Source: Candidatus Woesearchaeota archaeon (lineage in GTDB: Archaea; Nanobdellota; Nanobdellia; Woesearchaeales; JAFGLG01). From it: DNA of 64,000 bases. The translations under genes and the position numbers were made by a program. Numbering within the stretch: the first letter of the stretch is position 1; each line of letters begins with the position of its first letter. Under the pieces are notes generated by a model, which was not told where the DNA came from, did not search any database, and was given only the letters and a program-made list of their open reading frames with translations. The stretch is taken from assembly GCA_016928155.1 (NCBI GenBank), contig JAFGLG010000005.1:1-64000 (forward strand), in the 5' to 3' direction. Positions 59,063 to 64,000 of the stretch are shown piece by piece.

Positions 59063-61315
59063 TCATCTTATCTTGGAGCCTTCCGGCAAATCAACAAAAA
59101 CATATTCCTTATCTGTCTTTAAAGCTTTCCCTTTATGCAAAGCATCCCTGCCAGGCCCCACCTTGAGGTCCAGCTTCGAGAACTCCTCAAAAGAGATTTC
59201 CCCTGCCGGAACATTCGGACTGACAGTGAAAACCGCATCTCCGGGATCAGAGTTTTCTGCCTCGAGCACCCTGACCTTCTCGCCTGCCTGGGCTGCCAAG
59301 AGCATTCCCTGGCTCTCAAAACCCCTGAGCTTAGCAGGCTTGAGGTTCCTTATCACAATTATATGCTTGCCTTTCAGCTCATCCTTTGACAGATAAGACC
59401 TGAGGCCGGCAACAAGCTGACGCTGTTCAGTCCCCAGGTCGATCTTCATGATGTAAAGCCTGTCTGCCTCTGGATGATCCCTTATCTCCAGAATACTGGC
59501 AACCCTCAGGTCAAGCCTGCTGAAAATATCCCCATTGCCTGAATCATCTCCTGACACTGCATCAGTCCCAATACCATCAGTCCCTGAAACATCAATCCCG
59601 GGATCACCAGCCACAGAACCATCAGTGCCTGAGCCATCAGTCCCTGAAACTGCTCCATCTTCTGACTTAGTAGGCTGTATCAGCTTATCAGGCTCATCCT
59701 CAATCTTCTTCACGATGATTGCAGAGGATACTATCCTGTGATTCTCCAGCGAAAAATCCAGATCCTTCCATCCCAGATCCTTAAGGCCCATCTGCATCTC
59801 CACACTCTCTGAGAATTTGGGTATTATGGGCTTGAAAAGTATCGCAATATTCTTGACAATGTTGGCTGAAAGAGTGATTATCTTCTGGACCCTTCCTTTG
59901 TCATCCTTTATCAGCTTCCACGGCTCGAACTTCTGGAAATACTTGTTCCCGATATTCGCGATTATGTTTATCTCCTTCATCGCTTCCCTGAAATTGACCT
60001 CAGAATAATGCTTCTTCACAATATCAAACCTGAGCGAGATCTCATCAATGACCTGCCTGGAATCCTCATCATCTGGCAGAGAGCCCAGCTGGGAATCGAA
60101 GTTCTTCTCGGTGAAGCTCAGCACACGATAAGTCAGATTTGCGGTGTTTGCGATGAACTCATTGTTGATGCGGTCCTTGAAATCCTTCAGATCAAGATCT
60201 ATGTCCACCATCTTTGATGAAAGATTAGCGGCATAATAATACCTCAGATAGATAGGATCAAGCACCTTGAGATAATCCCTGGCCATGAGGAAAGTGCCTC
60301 GTGACTTCGACATCTTCTCCCTGTTTATCGTCAGGAATCCGTGCACGAACACCTTGTCAGGGACATGGAAGCCAGAGCCCATGAGCATTGCTGGCCAGAA
60401 AAGGAGATGGAAATAGATTATATCCTTGCCTATGAAATGGATTATCCTGGCCTTGTCCCTGGTCTGCCAGTAATCATCAGCATCCAGACCGTTCTGCCTG
60501 CAATAATTTGCGGTGCTTGCAATGTAACCGACAGGCGCATCAAGCCAGACATAATAGTATTTGTCCTTCTCGCCGGGAATGTTGAAACCGAAATAAGGGC
60601 CGTCCCTGGAGATGCACCAGTCCTCCAGGCCATCGTTTATCCAGGCAAGCACATGATTCCTCACCTCGTCCTGGAGTTCCTCATTCATCGTGAGCCAGTC
60701 CCTGAGCTTTTCTGAGAATTGCCCGAGCCTGAAGAAATAATGCTTTGAGGTCCGCCTTACAGGAGGCTTGCCGCAGACTGCGCACTTTGGGTCTATCAGG
60801 TCAGTTGTCTTATGGGTGGAGCTGCACTTCTCGCAGACATCGCCATATTGGTCCTCGGCGCCGCACTTCGGGCAGGTGCCTTTAACAAACCTGTCTGGGA
60901 GGAATCGGTTGCAGTTCTCGCAGAAAGTGAGCTCCATATCTTTAGTGTAGATGTGGCCATTATCTTTCAGCCGCGCAAATATCAGATCAGCATAATGCCT
61001 GTTCTCAGGAGAATTTGTGCTGTAATAAGAATCGAACCTGATGCCGAATCTTGAGAAATCATCAACATGCTCCTTATAGAATCTGGCAATCAGCTGCTCA
61101 GGGGATACACCGAGCTTCTTCGCATTTATCTCGATCGGGGTGCCATGAGTGTCATCAGCACAGCAGTAGATGGCATCTTCTCCGATCATCCTGAGGAAAC
61201 GTACAAAGATATCTGTCTGGATATATTCCACCAAATGCCCAAGATGGATTGAGCCATTTGCATAAGGCAGGGCGCTTGTGACAATGATTTTCTTCTTCGG
61301 ATTGATATCTCCCAT
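59063..61315 (-). CDS. metG: Methionyl-tRNA synthetase with C-terminal tRNA-binding domain
   Basis: 750 aa class I synthetase charging tRNA-Met. HIGH motif: SALPYANGSIHLGHLVEYIQ; KMSKS: REKMSKSRGTF; a four-Cys zinc knuckle pair in FCENCNRFL ... CPKCGAEDQYGDVCEKC. The C-terminal EMAP-II/tRNA-binding domain (DLRVASILEIRDHPEADRLY ... GFESQGMLLAA) is present. Between core and this domain is an unusual linker of about 45 residues built from Gly, Ser, Thr, Asp and Val (repeated GTDG). First gene of the operon leading into the surface cluster. Confidence 0.96.
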   Translation of the reverse strand: MGDINPKKKIIVTSALPYANGSIHLGHLVEYIQTDIFVRFLRMIGEDAIYCCADDTHGTPIEINAKKLGVSPEQLIARFYKEHVDDFSRFGIRFDSYYSTNSPENRHYADLIFARLKDNGHIYTKDMELTFCENCNRFLPDRFVKGTCPKCGAEDQYGDVCEKCSSTHKTTDLIDPKCAVCGKPPVRRTSKHYFFRLGQFSEKLRDWLTMNEELQDEVRNHVLAWINDGLEDWCISRDGPYFGFNIPGEKDKYYYVWLDAPVGYIASTANYCRQNGLDADDYWQTRDKARIIHFIGKDIIYFHLLFWPAMLMGSGFHVPDKVFVHGFLTINREKMSKSRGTFLMARDYLKVLDPIYLRYYYAANLSSKMVDIDLDLKDFKDRINNEFIANTANLTYRVLSFTEKNFDSQLGSLPDDEDSRQVIDEISLRFDIVKKHYSEVNFREAMKEINIIANIGNKYFQKFEPWKLIKDDKGRVQKIITLSANIVKNIAILFKPIIPKFSESVEMQMGLKDLGWKDLDFSLENHRIVSSAIIVKKIEDEPDKLIQPTKSEDGAVSGTDGSGTDGSVAGDPGIDVSGTDGIGTDAVSGDDSGNGDIFSRLDLRVASILEIRDHPEADRLYIMKIDLGTEQRQLVAGLRSYLSKDELKGKHIIVIRNLKPAKLRGFESQGMLLAAQAGEKVRVLEAENSDPGDAVFTVSPNVPAGEISFEEFSKLDLKVGPGRDALHKGKALKTDKEYVFVDLPEGSKIR

Positions 61316-61462
61316 TATTTAAAAAGATAGAGTGGTCATTTTTAAAGGTAGCGGAAAGAAAAGGATTATGCAGAGAAAACAGCACATAAGGTAATACCTG
61401 GGGTTTGATAACGCAATCAGATAATCAACGATTTCCCTGTACAAAGATCATATTATACCAAG

Positions 61463-61592
61463 ATATTATAAAAGCAAAGATTATTTTTATATTATAAAAG
61501 CAAAGATCATTTTTATATTATAAAAGCAAAGATCATTTTTATATTATAAAAGCAAAGATCATTTTTATATTATAAAAGCAAAGATCATATTA
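61463..61592. repeat. Five 26-bp tandem repeats
   Basis: ATATTATAAAAGCAAAGATCATTTTT units start at 61463, 61489, 61515, 61541 and 61567. Copies 2-4 are identical, copy 1 has one change, and copy 5 diverges at its end. The units carry TATA-like AT runs and lie upstream of metG, in the otherwise gene-free stretch 61316-61613. There are no unique spacers, so it is a minisatellite and not a CRISPR. Confidence 0.9.
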
Positions 61593-61613
61593 TACAAAGA
61601 TTACCTTGTAAAA

Positions 61614-62435
61614 TCACCTTGCACATGCTGCCTGACTGCCAGCTAACTGGATCAGGGGTTCGTTGTCATTAATACCATAGGCTTTATAGTTTATATCATC
61701 AAAGCTTATTGGGAGGGACTGCCTTATCCTCGGGCTTCCGGAGCCTATGTCATATTCCCTATGAACACCAATGATACCCTGCTCTGGCACCAGCAAAGGA
61801 GAAACATCCGGCTCATGGGCAAAGTAGAACTCCTGATATAACACACCTTTCCGGAAGTGAGTCACTTTCCCCATCCCTGTCCCATTGAAAGCAGTCCTCT
61901 TTATCTGGAATGCCTCGGTGTTATCATAATTATAGCTTGCCTTGATAGCCATCTTTGTCTTTGTCCCGAGAGTCCTCTCATTGACAGGGATATCACCAAG
62001 ACAGTGTATGAAATCGTGCGGCAAAACCCGCGCAAAATCAGGGGAAGAGATATTATTATTATATTCACCGACGTGGGCGATGCTGTTCTTCATGCTGTTG
62101 ATGACATAGGCCCCATCCGGCTCATCAGCAGACTCATCATCCAGATAATTCATGAAAGCCGCAATATCCTGGATAGGCACAAACTGGGGAGGTGCAGAGT
62201 CATGGATGACCTTGCTATCCAGGCTATCTGGGCTCTTCTGTATCTTCTGGGCTAATGTATCACCATTCGCGACTATAAGGAAACCATGATAGATATCATT
62301 CTCATATTTCCCCACCTTAATCTTCTTCCCAAGAGGATGGACAAATCCGCCTCTGTCCATGTGAGGAAGCACTTTTGGGAGGTTGACATCAGCATGATAT
62401 GCAACCAACCACCAAAAAATCTGGTCTTTTTCCAT
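61614..62435 (-). CDS. Unknown protein, 273 aa
   Basis: Soluble, beta-rich and without membrane segments. Segments: FWWLVAYHADVNLPKVLPHM at the N-terminus, GKYENDIYHGFLIVANGD, RVLPHDFIHCLGDIPVNE in the middle and QSLPISFDDINYKAYGIND near the end. No family is recognised. A TATA-like TTAAATATTG lies about 25-30 nt upstream. It reads toward the tandem repeat and metG. Confidence 0.7.
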   Translation of the reverse strand: MEKDQIFWWLVAYHADVNLPKVLPHMDRGGFVHPLGKKIKVGKYENDIYHGFLIVANGDTLAQKIQKSPDSLDSKVIHDSAPPQFVPIQDIAAFMNYLDDESADEPDGAYVINSMKNSIAHVGEYNNNISSPDFARVLPHDFIHCLGDIPVNERTLGTKTKMAIKASYNYDNTEAFQIKRTAFNGTGMGKVTHFRKGVLYQEFYFAHEPDVSPLLVPEQGIIGVHREYDIGSGSPRIRQSLPISFDDINYKAYGINDNEPLIQLAGSQAACAR

Positions 62436-62544
62436 GACTCATAAGTTAATACCAGCAATATTTAAGCTTTTTTGGGCACATTTTTTTAATTATTGGTACA
62501 AAAAACGTAAAATTTATTAATAAATAAAAAAATATCAAAAAATA

Positions 62545-63537
62545 ATGGCCAAAATTGATAAAAATCTGCTATTCCTGATTTCAGAAGAATCCCGCTCAAA
62601 GATAAAGGCAATAGGGCTGATCCTCAAAAAAAGCCCCCAAAGGATAAAGTATGAGATAAAGGTATTCAAAAGGGAAAACATCCTGGCTGAGCCATACTGC
62701 ATCATCGACTATGGCCAACTGGACCTCATCCTGTTCAGGGTATATTTCAAAGGAGGATACACAAGCGAGAAGGACAAGGCAAGGATCATCAGATACCTGT
62801 CAGATAACCACTACATCACATCGATACATGAATTCAACGGAGAATATGACCTGGCAGTTGATATGATAAGCCCGAACCCCTCCAGATTCAACAAGGAGAT
62901 AAAGAAGATCGCAAGCCAGGTGCCATCCCTCAACAATTATATTGTCCTCCTGAATGTGGTCACACACATCTATCCAAAGAATTACCTTGCAAGCCCACAT
63001 CTGCAGAGGACAGGCGCAGACCAGGAGACAGTCGTGGGCGGGGACAGGCCGATAAAGAACATCACAAAGGATGAGATGACCCTTGTAAAACTGCTCAGCG
63101 AGAGACCGAACTCCAGGCTCACCTATCTCTCAAAGGATGCAGAAATGAACATCAAGACAATGAAAAAATCACTGCACCATCTCATATCAAGCAGGATAAT
63201 AAGGGGATTCAAATACAATATCAACATCACAAAGATCGGCGCCTACAAATTCAGGCTGTTCCTGAACCTCCACAATGTGAGCCAGGAAAGCGACAATAAC
63301 CTGCTGCAATTCCTGCTGACAACGAGAGAGACGGTCCAGATGAACAGGACAGTCGGAGAGTGGGACATGGAGATCGACATCGAATCCCTCGACAGGGCAA
63401 GAGTCAGGCAGATAATCCTGAAACTGAGAGAAGAATTCAAGGATATTATACAGTCATTCAAGATAATCGAGGTCCTTGAGGCGCATAAGATCAGCTATAT
63501 CCCCAGATACATCTTCGATGAGAAAGTCATGACCTGA
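62545..63537 (+). CDS. Tandem Lrp/AsnC-like transcription regulator
   Basis: 330 aa built from two Lrp-like halves. Half 1: a helix-turn-helix (EESRSKIKAIGLILKKSPQR) followed by an AsnC-type ligand domain (LILFRVYFKGGYTSEKDK ... YDLAVDMISPNPSRFN). Half 2: a helix-turn-helix near residues 172-220 (EMTLVKLLSERPNSRLTYLS) and a second ligand domain (FRLFLNLHNVSQESDNNL, VGEWDMEIDIESLDRAR). As a duplicated chain it may form a pseudo-dimer. Start is 25-30 nt after an AATTTATTAATAAA box. Overlaps the following minus-strand gene tail-to-tail by 11 nt. Confidence 0.82.
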   Translation: MAKIDKNLLFLISEESRSKIKAIGLILKKSPQRIKYEIKVFKRENILAEPYCIIDYGQLDLILFRVYFKGGYTSEKDKARIIRYLSDNHYITSIHEFNGEYDLAVDMISPNPSRFNKEIKKIASQVPSLNNYIVLLNVVTHIYPKNYLASPHLQRTGADQETVVGGDRPIKNITKDEMTLVKLLSERPNSRLTYLSKDAEMNIKTMKKSLHHLISSRIIRGFKYNINITKIGAYKFRLFLNLHNVSQESDNNLLQFLLTTRETVQMNRTVGEWDMEIDIESLDRARVRQIILKLREEFKDIIQSFKIIEVLEAHKISYIPRYIFDEKVMT

Positions 63538-64000
63538 GAAATCCTATCTCCTTAATCTGCTTCTCAAAGACCTGCGGCGTCTCAATCGTGACCTCGGCAT
63601 CCTTGGGCAGGAGACCCTTAAGCATATCCAGATCAATGCCGCCTTCCCAGAAATTCATGTGGATCTCACGATAGGAACCTATAGGCTTCTTCTCAAGCTT
63701 CGTGTCAGTCATATGGAAATGGGAAGGCTTGAGATCAACCATCCTCTGGATGAATGGCCTGACATCCAACCCGAAGTAATGGGCATATTCGAATGCATGG
63801 CTCAAGTCAAGGCAGAAACCTATCCTGCAAGGCCTGATGACAGACTCCACATCTTCCGGTGTATTGACAAGATGCCTGAAACCATGGACTGCAGGAGGCA
63901 TGTTCTCGATCATCATCCTCCTGTCATGATGCTTTCTCACAAAATCCCTGACTGAATCGATATTACAGGCAGGATTCTCGGCAAGCTCCGGGTGTATTAT
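63527..64000 (-). CDS. Sugar-phosphate isomerase/AP-endonuclease-2-like TIM barrel (partial)
   Basis: The C-terminal 157 residues; the gene continues beyond the window edge with the frame open to 64000. TIM-barrel metal-site features: MIENMPP, GFCLDLSHAFEYAHYFG with a metal His and Asp, FHMTDTKLEKKPIGSYREIH and DAEVTIETPQVFEKQI (Glu ligand). These match the xylose-isomerase-like/endonuclease IV superfamily. Whether it acts on sugars or on abasic DNA cannot be decided from the fragment. Confidence 0.8.
   Translation of the reverse strand: MIHPELAENPACNIDSVRDFVRKHHDRRMMIENMPPAVHGFRHLVNTPEDVESVIRPCRIGFCLDLSHAFEYAHYFGLDVRPFIQRMVDLKPSHFHMTDTKLEKKPIGSYREIHMNFWEGGIDLDMLKGLLPKDAEVTIETPQVFEKQIKEIGFLRS

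Noticed and set aside
61463-61592. CRISPR array
   Set aside because: Repeats are contiguous with no spacers and no cas genes are in the window.

Overview
The window is archaeal and most resembles a DPANN-type genome (Woesearchaeota/Pacearchaeota-like; the lineage is inference). Evidence: the 3' part of an archaeal 16S gene, a tRNA-Ala with bulge-helix-bulge introns in the 16S-23S spacer, TATA boxes about 25-30 nt before many starts, short or absent leaders, GGAGGTGA-type ribosome binding sites matching the 16S 3' end, and archaeal markers (Alba, eS17, NucS, archaeal RimK, archaeosortase). Several genes are bacterial in character (full-length Rel, Lgt, queuine-type TGT with a YhhQ-like transporter).

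Layout. 1-4.6 kb: 16S 3' end, tRNA-Ala(UGC) with two introns, and a 23S gene interrupted by a 714-nt group I intron that encodes a LAGLIDADG endonuclease. 4.7-6.8 kb: two unexplained RNA-like folded segments, a KaiC-like ATPase and the mismatch endonuclease NucS. 6.8-9.7 kb: a defence/toxin-antitoxin-like island with two MNT-HEPN cassettes and a convergent RHH/PIN pair; a third MNT-HEPN cassette lies at 18.4-19.3 kb.

9.8-18.0 kb is the most unusual region. Seven same-strand genes encode a GAF-like histidine kinase, a FIST sensor, a LuxE/PaaK-like acyl-activating enzyme, a LuxC-like acyl reductase, a malate/lactate-dehydrogenase-like protein fused to an intact response-regulator receiver, an unknown protein and a V4R small-molecule-binding protein. 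No luciferase is present. I propose a sensory system coupled to production or turnover of an aldehyde or hydroxy-acid metabolite.

19.3-33.7 kb: MFS transporter, TldD/TldE protease, GNAT, prenyl synthase, an MscS-C39 fusion, Rel, archaeosortase with a multi-pass partner, Alba, eS17 and ArgRS. 33.8-43.4 kb: micro-ORFs, Lgt, the AmmeMemoRadiSam trio, a CDP-alcohol transferase, a divergent carbamoyltransferase, queuine salvage and a HAD protein. 43.4-52 kb: a run of stem-loops, a tiny acidic protein, AbrB-PhoU, a kinase-like protein, PurD and a RimK/retropepsin pair. 52-61.3 kb: MetRS followed on the same strand by four envelope or secreted proteins. The window ends with a 26-bp tandem repeat, an unknown gene, a tandem Lrp-like regulator and a truncated TIM-barrel gene.

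All calls come from reading the sequence and its translations; no database search was run.
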